Source of the DNA: Adiantum capillus-veneris
Taxonomy: Eukaryota; Streptophyta; Polypodiopsida; Polypodiales; Pteridaceae
Direction of reading: 5' to 3'
Assembly (NCBI GenBank): GCA_014529385.2
Contig: CM043971.1
Coordinates: forward strand, 59,200,209-59,264,208
DNA length: 64,000 bases
Shown here: positions 34,355-44,103 of the stretch, piece after piece
How positions within the stretch are numbered: position 1 is the first letter of the stretch
How the letters are laid out: the number at the start of each line of letters is the position of its first letter
The notes under the pieces: generated by a model
What the model saw: only the letters and a program-made list of their open reading frames with translations
Databases searched by the model: none
Told to the model about the DNA's origin: nothing
Position numbers and translations under genes: made by a program

Positions 34355-35168
34355 TAACGTAAATAAGCGTAAATCTAACTAAAAATAAACCTAAATCTAA
34401 TTTAACGTAAGTCTACATCTAACCTGATCTTTAACGTCTTTTGGGATAGTTTCCTACGACGTTAAAACTCTCTTCTTCTTGTGTGTGTGTGTGTGTGTGT
34501 GTGGGTAAACCTAAATAAACCTAAGTCTAATCTAATATAACATAAATCTAAATCTAATGTAAATTATGTTATATTAAAAACAAAGAACTAAACTAACAGG
34601 GATTATAAGAACCTTAAAACTGATTTAACACATAATTTTTCACATAACTCGGCAAGAGTTGGCATTCTCATCACTAAAGATGTGAGAGTTAACTTCTGGC
34701 GGTGACGCTGCCTCATCTCCATCCACATCTGACGACAACAATTGGCCCTTTGGACCGTTCTTGCTCTTGTTACTAACTTTGAAGTTGCTGTTGAATGACT
34801 AGAGGTTGTCTAGATGGTCATTGTCGGGGATGTAGTGACTCTTGCCGCCCTGAAGATCCACCTTCTTCCCTATCTTCTGAAGACATTTCACCAGTACTTT
34901 TGGATCGACGGACCCACCATGAGTGAAGGCAGCAATACCCTATATTCCATTGAGGGCTTTCTTCACGCGCTTCATGCAGGCATCGCAGTCTATGGAGACC
35001 TAAATCTAATCTAATATAACGAAAATCTAAATCTAGCATAAATAAACGTAAATCTAACTAAAAATAAACCTAAATCTAATTTAACGTAAGTCTACATCTA
35101 ACCTAATCTATAACGTCTTTTAGGATAGTTTCCTACGACGTTATAACTCTCTTCTTCTTGTGTGTGTG
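34355..35168 (+). repeat. Direct repeats flanking the HMA-like segment
   Basis: 34355-34490 and 35033-35168 are closely similar (ACGTAAGTCTACATCTAACC; GATAGTTTCCTACGACGTTA; CTCTTCTTCTTGTGTGTG). They lie about 680 bp apart in the same orientation, on either side of the HMA-like fragment. Confidence 0.85.
34640..34999 (-). pseudogene. Captured heavy-metal-associated (HMA/HIPP-like) gene fragment inside CACTA-1
   Basis: Read on the minus strand, VSIDCDACMKRVKKALNGI matches the start of HMA domains, in which CxxC binds copper or another metal. SVDPKVLVKCLQKIGKKVDL further on matches the end of the domain in plant HMA proteins (HIPPs). The middle of the domain is replaced by a short unrelated stretch, and two in-frame TAG codons are present. 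A Ser/Asn/Lys-rich tail follows. It lies in the non-coding 5' part of the CACTA between direct repeats, which is typical of gene-fragment capture by DNA transposons. Confidence 0.65.
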
Positions 35169-35227
35169 CGCGTGTGTGGATGTGTATGCCAATAAAAAGA
35201 GATAAATGTTATAACCTTTCTATCACC

Positions 35228-35310
35228 CATGCCAAGTATGATAGATTGGTTATGCCATTTCCCTCTTGAATAATAGGTCTTGAGTTCAACTCCTCGTCGG
35301 CTAGATCTTT
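35228..35310 (+). repeat. tRNA-like (SINE head) candidate inside CACTA-1
   Basis: ATTGGTTATGCC resembles an A box and GAGTTCAACTCC a B box, at tRNA-like spacing, similar in form to the candidate at 18.9 kb. No clear tail was found. Confidence 0.4.
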
Positions 35311-35349
35311 AGGTCTTTTAATTTTAATTAGTTTCCTACGACGTTAAAT

Positions 35350-35625
35350 TAGTTTCTCTCTCTTTCTCTCTCAATGTGTGTGCGTTTTTTTTGTTTATGC
35401 ATGTTTTCTCTCTCTTTTTCTCTCTCAATGTTCGGTTTTTTGTTTATGCATGTTCTCTCTCTCTTTTCCTCTCTCAATGTGTGCGTTTTTTGTTTATGCA
35501 TTCTCTCTCTCTCTCTCTCTCTTCCTGTCTCAATGTGTGTGTGCATTCTTTGTTTATGTATGTGTGTGTGCGTTTTTGTTTATGTTTGTACTCTTTCTCT
35601 CTCTCTCTCTCTCTCAAAAACACTA

Positions 35626-35676
<51 letters not shown>

Positions 35677-35757
35677 AAGAGGGGAAGGGAACATGAGAGT
35701 GAGGAGAGGGAAGGAGCATACCTGGCTCTCCTTCCTCTCCTCGTGTGTGTGGAGAAG

Positions 35758-35809
<52 letters not shown>

Positions 35810-35812
35810 CGT
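35350..35812 (+). repeat. CT / GT / GA microsatellite cluster
   Basis: Alternating blocks of CTCTCTTTTTCTCTC with ATGTGTGTGCGTTTTTTGTTTATGCA, repeated about five times, pass into (GT)n(GA)n and then a 50-bp GA run. It is a decayed minisatellite of about 55-65-bp units. Confidence 0.85.
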
Positions 35813-35884
35813 TACCTGCTCCTTGCTTGAGGGCGCCGAAAAACTCAGATCTGAGATCTGAGTTTTTGGGCGCTCTCTGTTATT

Positions 35885-36036
35885 TTTTTTAGCCCAGCCG
35901 GCGTCGCTATGAGCGTCGCAAATTTACTTGTAAATTTGCGACGCTCATAGCGACGCTTATAGCGACGCTCATAGGGACGCCGGGATTTTTTTTTTTGAGC
36001 GTCGCTGTGTGAGCGTCGCTAATATGAATAGCCTCT
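35885..36036. repeat. CACTA-1 right subterminal repeats and terminus
   Basis: It contains GCGTCGCTATGAGCGTCGC, then an inverted pair GCGTCGCAAATTTAC/GTAAATTTGCGACGC, and ends GAATAGCCTCTTGTAGTG. Confidence 0.87.
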
Positions 36037-36640
36037 TGTAGTGTTATCTGTTTTCAAACAATTTCACAAGGCTGCGGAACTTCAAACTGGTCGTCGCCTT
36101 AAGAAGCTTCGTAGTGACAATGTAGGCGAATATGTTTCTCGAGAGTTTGTGAGTTACTGTGCTGACAGTGGAATTCATCATGAACACACTATTCCATATT
36201 CGGCTCAACAGAACGGCATTGTTGAATGAAAGAATCGCACTATTCTCAATGCTGTAAGATGTATGCTGATTCATTCTGGCCTAACTCGTGTTTTCTCGGC
36301 TGAAGCTACTTTGACAGCAGTATTTATTCAGAATCATCTTCCTACTACTGCACCCTCTGGTAAAGTACCCATCACAGCATGGATAGGTGACATTCCTTCT
36401 GTATCGCATTTTCAAACCTTTGGATGTATTGCTTATATTCATGTTCCCAAAGAAACACGAATTAACAAAGCTTGATGCTCCTGGTCTTAAAGTTACTTTT
36501 ATTGGATATTCTGACACTTCCAAAGGCTACAAATTCTATGACCCTTCCTCCAAGAAAGTAATTGTGAATCGTGATGCTACTTTTAACGAACAGCTTATGG
36601 AAGGCTCATGGTCCATGGATGATTCTGATGATACTAAATC
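36037..36640 (+). pseudogene. Outer Copia integrase, 3' part
   Basis: Integrase motifs resume with KKLRSDNVGEYVSREF and PYSAQQNGIVE, followed by the FIGYSDTSKGYKFYDP region. This places the CACTA insertion inside integrase. Confidence 0.9.
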
Positions 36641-36829
36641 ATTGCTTCAGGCTTTTCCATTTCTTTCAGATGATGAAACTCTTCCATAGAGCAACTTTTC
36701 TCTTCACAACCATCCATTCCGAATGTTGCCAATGATGATATTGATATTTTTGTTGATCTGCCTATTGATTTTGAACATGGCTCATGTCATGTTTATGATG
36801 AAGATATTGCTGATAATGCTTTTTCTACT

Positions 36830-38413
36830 TCTGAAGATCGCGTTACTTATGATGAAGCTATTTCTTCACCACAAAAGGATCAATGGAAAGAGGCTATGGA
36901 AGCAGAGTACGATTCTCTTATCTCTAAAGGTACATGGATACTAACTGAATTACCTCCTGGTCGTACAACTATTAAATGTAAGTGGGTGTATAAGACAAAA
37001 GTAAAAGCAGATGGATCTTGACAAGTTCAAGGCATGTTTAGTTGCAAAAGGTTACTCCCAAGTAGTTGGTGTTGATTATCAAGAGACTTTTTCACCAGTT
37101 GTTCGCATTACAAGTGTTCGAATTTTATTGGCATTTGCTGTTCAATTTGATTTAGAAGCTCATCAAATGGATGTGCGAATTGCTTTTCTTAATGGTGACT
37201 TGGAAGAGGAAATTTATATGGAACAACCAGAAGGGTTTGTTATTCCAAGTAAAGAAGACCTTGTTGCTCAACTCCATAAGGCACTATATGGTCTCAAACA
37301 AGCTTCGCGAGCCTGGTATACAAAATTTGATCTTTTTCTCACCTCTAAAGGATTCATCTCTTGCTCTTTAGACCCCAACTTATACATAAAACGCCAAGAT
37401 AGCAGTTTTGTGATTCTTGCTCTTTATGTGGATGATACCATTCTTGTTTCCAATGATTTGGGATTTCTTCAGCAAGTGAAAAAGTTATTGTCTTCTGCAT
37501 TTTATATGGTGGATCTTGGAGAGATTCACTCGTGTCTTGGCATTCAAATCGAACGGAACCGTACAAAAGGTATTTTATTCCTTCGAGAGTCAAAGTTTAT
37601 TGCAGATACTATTCAAAAATTTGGTATGGAATCTGCACATTCAGCCAACGCACCTTGTCTTGTGAGCTCTACGAAGAACAATTCTGATAATGGCGGTCAA
37701 CTTGTCACAAATCAACCTTATGCTAACTTGATTGGATGTCTTCAGTTTGTTGGCATGTCGAACACTCGTCCTGATATTCTGTTTGCTGCTAATTATCTTG
37801 GACAACATCTTGCATGTCCTTCTCTTAAGCATTGGTCTGCTGCAAAGTGTGTAAATACTTGAAAGGCACTACAGATTTTGGTTTAGTCTATCGACGACAA
37901 CTCACATTGGATTCTATGCAATCTCTTTCTCTTTTGGGTTACACAGATGCAGATTGGGCAAGCTCACATTTATCTATGCGATCTACTAGTGGAAATTGCT
38001 TCTTTATAAATGGTTGTCTTGTTTCTTGGGCCAGCAAGAAACAGCGTTGTGTTGTAGTTTCTACGACTGAGTCAGAATATGTTGCGGCATCACTTACAGC
38101 TCGTGAGTTGATTTGGCTTTGAAAAATGCTGGTTGATATTGGTCACTCTCCTCTTTCTAGCACACCCTTGCGGTGTGACAACCAAAGTGCTATTAGTCTT
38201 GCAAAAGACTATGTTCAACATAATAAGTCAAAGCACATTGCTGTCCATTATCATTATGTCAGGTATGAAGTACGCAAAGGAACCATTATGGTTGAACACT
38301 GTCCAAGTGACCAGATGATTGCAAATATTTTGATCAAAGGCCTCAACGAGTCACGTTTCATCCTCTTGCACTCGGAGGTTGGAGTTGCTTCGGCCTCACT
38401 CTTTCTAGATTAG
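36830..38413 (+). pseudogene. Outer Copia reverse transcriptase and RNase H
   Basis: Motifs include WKEAMEAEYDSLISKGTW, YSQVVGVDYQETFSPVVR, HQMDVRIAFLNGDLEEEIYM, LYGLKQASRAWY and YVDDTILVSND, then TDADWASSHLSMRSTSG and DNQSAISLAKD. It is mostly open and belongs to the broken outer element. Confidence 0.92.
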
Positions 38414-38651
38414 CTTCTTTGCTATTGTAATAGCTTTGTACATATGACATTGTAATATTTTAGGTACCATGCACTATGCACACTCCACATTTGCACATTG
38501 TGATCTCTAAGTCACTTGAATATTTGTACATAGATGCACAATTCACTTTCACATCATCATCGCTAGTTCATTGTATAGGGGCTTGGGTTTTTCCCTTGAA
38601 CTCCCCAAGGGTTTTTTCATCCAAAGCTAGAGACCTTTGTTTGAGTGGGGG

Positions 38652-38770
38652 TGTTGGAGCTATATATGGCTCACTCTACTCAACTTGGTCTCACCTATAT
38701 ATTTGTATCTTGTCCTCAATATGAATCAGTCTTTGGGAGCGTATATGGTGTGTCTCTTGTCTCGTCTCTT

Positions 38771-38821
<51 letters not shown>

Positions 38822-38832
38822 ACATCTCAACA
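38652..38832 (+). repeat. Outer Copia 3' LTR (181 bp)
   Basis: It is preceded by the purine tract GAGTGGGGG. Its length exceeds that of the 5' LTR mainly because of a longer, interrupted CT run. Confidence 0.95.
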
Positions 38833-38911
38833 CTAACGTCACCATTAGTGGGCCAAGAAGACTACGTAGTAGCATAAGCACTATCTCAATCTCAAACTCT
38901 CTCACTACAGA

Positions 38912-39163
38912 TAATAGGTGGCAAGAGTAGAGCTAGGATAAGCAAAGGTTCTTGGGTTCTTATCCAGCCAAGAAGGAGAAAAAGCTCGAAAGCAACAAAT
39001 ATATTTCGTTCTGCATGGAAAGCAAGAGTTATGGATTCCAAAGTTGAGGTTGGTAAGAAGACTGTGAAAGAGGTCTTTTTTCAACATGTTTTCACTCACT
39101 CTGATGTGATTGCTAATGGATATGATATCTCCGTGGTGCATAATCACGGTGAAACTATGAGTT
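38912..39163 (+). CDS. Unassigned exon-like ORF
   Basis: After a pyrimidine tract and CACTACAG the frame is open and basic at first (WVLIQPRRRKSSKATNIFR), then VGKKTVKEVFFQHVFTHSD. No family is recognised. The splice-like start and the ORFs following on the same strand suggest one multi-exon gene. Confidence 0.35.
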
Positions 39164-39297
39164 AATTATTTAGCACTCCTCTATAAATGTTATCTTACAT
39201 TTCAAATGTGACTCTGTTGTTTCCTTCTCTTATTACAGATATTTAAATAGGTTATACAGATGTTTGTATTTATTTCTATTCTTTTACATTCACAGAT

Positions 39298-40159
39298 GTT
39301 TATCCTTCCTCATATGAGGAATGGGAGCCACTGAAGTGCATTATAGGTCTCATCTATGTGACCCATGCTCATATTGAGGTCTTGCAATATGCGGGAAGAA
39401 CTAGCAAAAGCCTTGCAGACGAGGGTATTTTCTTCTATGACCATTTCTACCAACTCAATCAAAGGAATCAGAGAGAAGTGTTGGTGAAGGTTTCACTACC
39501 AACCAACTGGAACTCCGTGGTTTGGCCCGTTCCCGACACAACAATGAGTGAGGCATTGAGGAGCAGGCTCTATAGGGATGTTTAGAGCTCTCTCCAAAAC
39601 TCTGTACCCACTAAATTGGTGAAACTTGCTAATTTCTGTCATGTGGGTCTCTTTGTTGAGTTATTTTATACCTGCAAAAGTACATGTTTCTAAAACTATG
39701 TTGCTCTGCAAATCATTTGATTCCCCCTTGTGTGATAAGCTTCTTGATCGAGGGTGGTATGTGAAAGAAACAGATGGCATATGTTGCGAGATTGCTCTTG
39801 TCACTTTCATTGTCAACTATATGCTTGCGACACAGACATTAATAATATCCTTTCGGTACAAGCGTTTTTACATTGTTGAAGGTTGCTATGTGCCTATGGA
39901 TCAAGAGGCAGCAGGTTTGGCAAACAATGCTGTCATAGACGTGGAAGTGGTGGACAAAAACCTAAATCTTATGACAGTAGTTACAATAAGGCAACAATGT
40001 AAACTTTTGCAACTTCGACATGACATAGTGGAGGAGACTGCTGACATTGACTCTGTAAAATCTTATTTCTTGCTAGGCGGACGAAGAGTAATGCAACGAA
40101 GGGAGAAGCATTTTCTGTGTGGAGATCTTTCTGGCCGTATTCAAATTGTGCCCATGTAA
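39298..40159 (+). CDS. Unassigned gene, two ORFs
   Basis: An acceptor-like TTACATTCACAG precedes DVYPSSYEEWEPLKCIIGLI, an ORF of about 95 residues to 39585. A second ORF reads KSFDSPLCDKLLDRGWYVKE at 39626-40159 and ends in LCGDLSGRIQIVPM. I recognise no domain. Biased base use in the third position and length suggest real coding. It converges on the minus-strand gene at 40.3-43.1 kb and may be part of the same mobile unit. Confidence 0.4.
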
Positions 40160-40234
40160 CCTAGCCTGAATGGCTTCAACGAAATGTAACTTTTTTTACT
40201 AGTTTAGTCTTAATATCAATTGTTTGCTCATTAA

Positions 40235-40236
<2 letters not shown>

Positions 40237-40280
<44 letters not shown>
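40237..40280 (+). repeat. (CT)n microsatellite
   Basis: About 22 CT units between two convergent genes. Confidence 0.95.
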
Positions 40281-40281
<1 letters not shown>

Positions 40282-40329
40282 CTCTGACTATTCGAAACAC
40301 ATAGACAAGTAGACAATATCAATTTAAGG

Positions 40330-43118
40330 TATACGCAATGAATTACTAAGTACATTTGTAAGTACAAATTTTGATGTGCTCAATGGGCTTAAGTACATTC
40401 CTTGCAGGTATGGGACCAAAATATCCTCTAGGTAAAAATTGTGAAGATGCCCTTCAAATGAAGGTGGGAAAATAGTAGTGTTGAGTGGATTAAGTAAAAC
40501 CTTATGTGGTGTGTCATCAATCAACAAAGTATTGAGAGCATCATAAGGCACATTGATGTGTTCAAAGGGCTTGTGGAAAAGTGGTACATTAGCTTTAGTT
40601 GGGTGAAAATGCCCTGCAATGGTATTACAATTTCTTTGACTATACACAAAATAAAAATCTGATCTCTGAATTTCAGCCAAATTGCAAACTATGGTAATAA
40701 GAGGTATCAAGTTTTGGGCCTGCATTGAAGACCAGATAGCAACCTCAAACCGTGGAATCAAAAAATTCAAAAATTCCTTTGTGCCTGGTCGAATTACTAC
40801 TCTGAGATTTTCCAAGCGGAAACTACGTAAATTGGAGAACTCTATATGTACACTGTACGGCTGTCATAGCAACAACAATCCATTGAGATCCAAGATAATT
40901 AGTCTCTGCAATCATTGTGTGCATACATATAAGTAGTTAGAAACAAAAAATAGTATATTATTTAAGTACAATGGATATTACCGGAACAACCATATCTACT
41001 TGAAGCAAGAGTCTATATTGGTCATTTCTAATGTTGACATTCTGTTGTTGAGTGTCGATGTTCCCTTTTGTATTGCCAAGGGTATCCACCTCTTGTGGTT
41101 GTGCAGTACTGGACTCTTGTGTTTCCACGGTCGAATGGTTAACCTGTTCAGTTGTCTGTTCCTGGCTTTCATTTGCAATGTTGGCCTCCTCCTCTACATG
41201 GTCAAGACACTCTGTATCTTCTCTCGGCTCTGAAGAGCTCTTCACATCAGCAATTACAGGAGCTTGGATTCCCTCATATTGATCATGTGCCGCATCCTGT
41301 GCCACAAAATAGGCACTCTCTTATCCTCCGCTACTTGGCCTAGAACCTCTGTTGCATTCCTTGGCTCTGAGGAGCATTTTACATTTACATTTTCAAGGGC
41401 TTGGTCTACCTCACATTGATCAACCCCAACTTTGGATTCAACCACTCCAACTGCAAAGCATAACGGTGTTTGTTCCTCTAATATGGGGTTAGTTTTAGGG
41501 ATTTGATTTCCAGTGGTGGAAACTGGCATGACTTCCTCATCACTGGTCATTGTTATAGTTATTATATGGTCATCGTCAAAACTGTCTTCTGCATCTAGAA
41601 ATCTTGGAGTTGAAAGAGATAGTAGATTGTCGAATCATTGAAGCGCCGTACCTTTGTAAATATTCCACGGTATAATTTTCCACAACATTCTGCAAAATTA
41701 GGTTAACATGTGGTCAATACTTTAATTTATAATAGCACCAATTTGGTCCAAACCATAGCACGAAAATACCTTTGACATAAATGGATTCAAAGAAAAAAAA
41801 CTATGTAGTATGTACTCTGTATGAAGAAGACATCTCCAACCACAAGAATTTGGATCTGTCTGATTAGGCACTTTGACAACTTTGAAGGTTGCCTTGTAGA
41901 GTTCATAATTTCCACAAAGCCTTCCATAGACATGAAGTAATCTTTTTTACACATCTATGAACAATGAAATTTATTTTTTATTAGCAATATTGAGGTCATC
42001 AACAATAGCCCAAATAAACACTCAAGGTTTTATCAACACTCACAGTCTTATCTCTGAATTTGTTCCTTGTATGAGTTGATAGTCCATACCATTAATGATT
42101 ATTTGATTCGTATGGAAACACCAGACTTGTGACCAAACCATTTCTCCAATGTGCCATGAGGGGTGTTTTTTATTTGGAGTGGCACAGACAATTGTGGATC
42201 TAAAACATATATTTCAGTATGGGTTTGTTGAGGGAGCTCGATCTTTATTAAGCTACAATAAAAGCAAGGATTTAATTAGAGATCAAATACAAAAATAAAA
42301 GGATCTTAAAGGTAGAGAAGAGCACTTACTTTATGCATAAATAAACAATAGAGTCTGTAATTTGTGCATTGGGATCTTTCAAAATCCCAATATCAACAGA
42401 ATCTAGAGCTAAATTCCTAGTACCATTAGCAAGGAGAATGGTTGCTAATAGTCCTTCTTTCATGGAATGTAAAATATCATTGTTTCTTTCATTCAAGTAT
42501 GTGGTAACTTGCCCATAATTTCTCCTCTGGGCCTCTTCATCAGCCGGAGCAATCTGTATCCTCTTTAATTTCTCTGTTTCTAGGTAATGTCCTTCTTCTT
42601 GCTCAGCTCTGGCTCTGGTGTTCACATCATGAGTAACCTCATGAATATTAAACCCATGATACCGTCGGCCTGGTGGTATTAGCAATATATCCTTCATTTT
42701 AGGGTCAATAAACTCATTAGGTATAAGGAGCTTATCGTATCTCCAACATACTCTCTTGAGCGTCTCACTGTCCTTGTCCATTATTGTCACTCGGTGAGCA
42801 TGAGCAGCAACAATGGTGATTGAAGACAGAGCAGGGCAATAGCCTTCCATCTCATTGTACCAGCACATGCTTCCTTGGAAATTTGCCTTATTGCTATTTG
42901 GAAAGGAAGTTTAGGGACAGAAAGCTCAATACATTTTTGAGATTTTCTATCCCTCTAAATAAACCCATGTTTCTCTGAATATTCTTCATTCTTGGTCCCT
43001 TCGATATTTTTATTGGTTTACCTGAAGTTTTCTTCTTACTAGCAGACCTTCCACATGCTTTCTTTGCAAGCCATGGTCCTTTCCCCACCTTCCTTGCGGT
43101 TGCCTTTGTTCTTGCCAT
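40330..43118 (-). CDS. Composite gene: H3-tail-like N-terminus, Ulp1-like Cys box, FCP1-like HAD domain
   Basis: A minus-strand multi-exon model inferred from GT-AG borders with matching phase where checked. From the start: an H3-tail-like exon (43118-43022); an unassigned exon (42873-42330); decayed or unresolved sequence with VFIWAIVDD near 42.0 kb; an exon with the C48-like Cys box [20 protein letters not shown]; a 38-base exon; an acidic linker ([13 protein letters not shown]) with two SSEPR repeats; and a HAD/NIF domain. Such a protein would join deSUMOylase-like and CTD-phosphatase-like domains. Some frames between 41.25 and 42.3 kb do not connect cleanly, so it may be two genes or a decaying one. 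It lies among transposons and is probably mobile-element cargo. Confidence 0.45.
40336..40906 (-). CDS. FCP1/NIF-like HAD domain
   Basis: After acceptor [19 protein letters not shown] is HAD motif I in the DLNG form known from plant FCP1-like HAD proteins. [14 protein letters not shown] and [14 protein letters not shown] follow, then [16 protein letters not shown], the acidic motif of the C-terminal side, and ILVPYLQGM. Canonical enzymes have DxD in motif I; the second Asp is Asn here, so phosphatase activity is doubtful. Confidence 0.7.
41773..41955 (-). CDS. Exon with Ulp1/C48-like catalytic Cys box
   Basis: [20 protein letters not shown] is followed by [21 protein letters not shown]-x-x-x-N-S-C-G-W-x-x-L resembles the Q...(D/N)(D/S)CG box around the nucleophilic Cys of Ulp1/SENP proteases. 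The donor is TCAAAG|GTATTT. The His and Asp of the triad were not located with certainty. Confidence 0.5.
42330..42873 (-). CDS. Unassigned exon following the H3-like tail
   Basis: It encodes about 180 residues ([60 protein letters not shown]), ending at donor ATAAA|GTAAGT. I recognise no domain. Confidence 0.5.
43022..43118 (-). CDS. Exon encoding histone H3 tail-like sequence
   Basis: It starts [10 protein letters not shown], which matches the first ten residues of histone H3 (MARTKQTARK) except Q5A, keeping the Lys positions that are modified in H3 (K4, K9). Downstream, [18 protein letters not shown] loosely follows the H3 order of GKAPRKQLATKAARKSAP. The donor is CTTCAG|GTAAAC. The next exon starts at 42873 after CCAAG, in phase. 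It is not a histone, since no histone fold follows. Confidence 0.7.
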
Positions 43119-43142
43119 TCCACTGTAAGAGAAAAATGCAAA

Positions 43143-43313
<171 letters not shown>

Positions 43314-43331
43314 TTCTTGAAATCCCTATTT

Positions 43332-43368
<37 letters not shown>

Positions 43369-43642
43369 CTCTCTCCCCCTTAATTGTTATTTGGTGTTTT
43401 CCCCACCACCTCTTCCACATGGCTACAATGGGTGGCGCCTGTATGGATACCCTAACTATCGGTCTAACCATCCCCCTCTAGTTTTAGACATTGGTTTTAG
43501 TGCTTTGTTATTTACTCCAAGGTGGACTGGTGAGAAATGTTGTTTTGTATTGTCTGAGACTATAAGTACCCCTACCCCTCACTCTCTCTCTCTCCCCTCT
43601 CTCTTCCTCTCTCTCTCTCTCTCTCTCTCTCTCCCCTCTCTC

Positions 43643-43689
<47 letters not shown>

Positions 43690-43699
43690 GAGAGATTGT

Positions 43700-43860
43700 G
43701 GTGTTTACCGCGGGCCATTACCGCAAGACAAGAGAGAGGAATTCAAAAAGAAGAGAGAGAAACCCTTTTGTTGATCAAGTGGCATATTACCGCACGTATT
43801 ACCACGTATATTGCCGCGATTATTGTAGCGCCCATTACCGCTAAGGCCATAGATCCCCTT
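43700..43860. repeat. CACTA-2 left subterminal repeats
   Basis: Repeated CCATTACCGC, TATTACCGCACG, TATTACCACG and TATTGCCGCG motifs, mirrored at the right end. Confidence 0.8.
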
Positions 43861-44103
43861 CCCCCTCCCTCTCCCGTGGGTTTCCATTTAAATCAAATAC
43901 AACTCAAAATGTATTTACACACTACAACTCCTACACTCTCCAGAATGCTTGCTCACTTCACTTAATCTCTGTTTCACTCTAAAAATTCTATACATAAATC
44001 ATTGAACTCTCAACAAAACCATTACAAATACTATTCATAAGCCCCTAACGAAATATTTGCAATTAATCATATACTACACCAAGTAAAAGAATGGAGAGTT
44101 TTA

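Larger units (their letters stand above)
28031..36036 (-). mobile_element. En/Spm (CACTA) DNA transposon 1 inserted in Copia integrase
   Basis: An 8-kb DNA transposon with coding genes on the minus strand: TNP2-type transposase and a TNPA-like protein. Both ends carry subterminal arrays of TAGCGACGCTCATAGCGACG-type motifs in either orientation, typical of CACTA elements. The right end reads CTCTTGTAGTG, the reverse complement of CACTACAAGAG, next to TTA. The left 13-bp terminus in CACTA form is not seen; the left border is set where integrase similarity stops, so it is approximate. Confidence 0.9.
22573..38832 (+). mobile_element. Outer Ty1/Copia element with two nested insertions
   Basis: The LTRs at 22573-22735 and 38652-38832 share TGTTGGAGCTATATATGG...CATCTCAACA. 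They are flanked by the 5-bp target duplication CTAAC (22568-22572 and 38833-38837). A primer binding site TGGTATCAGAGC follows the 5' LTR. Parts appear in Copia order: gag with two knuckles, protease, integrase, reverse transcriptase, RNase H. Outside the CT run the LTRs differ at about two positions, so insertion was recent. It is now broken: a second Copia and a CACTA element lie inside it, and there are a few further breaks. Confidence 0.95.

Noticed and set aside
40330-43118. Polinton-like element suggested by a C48-type protease box
   Set aside because: No DNA polymerase B, packaging ATPase, capsid or retroviral-type integrase is seen. A captured plant Ulp1-like domain is simpler.
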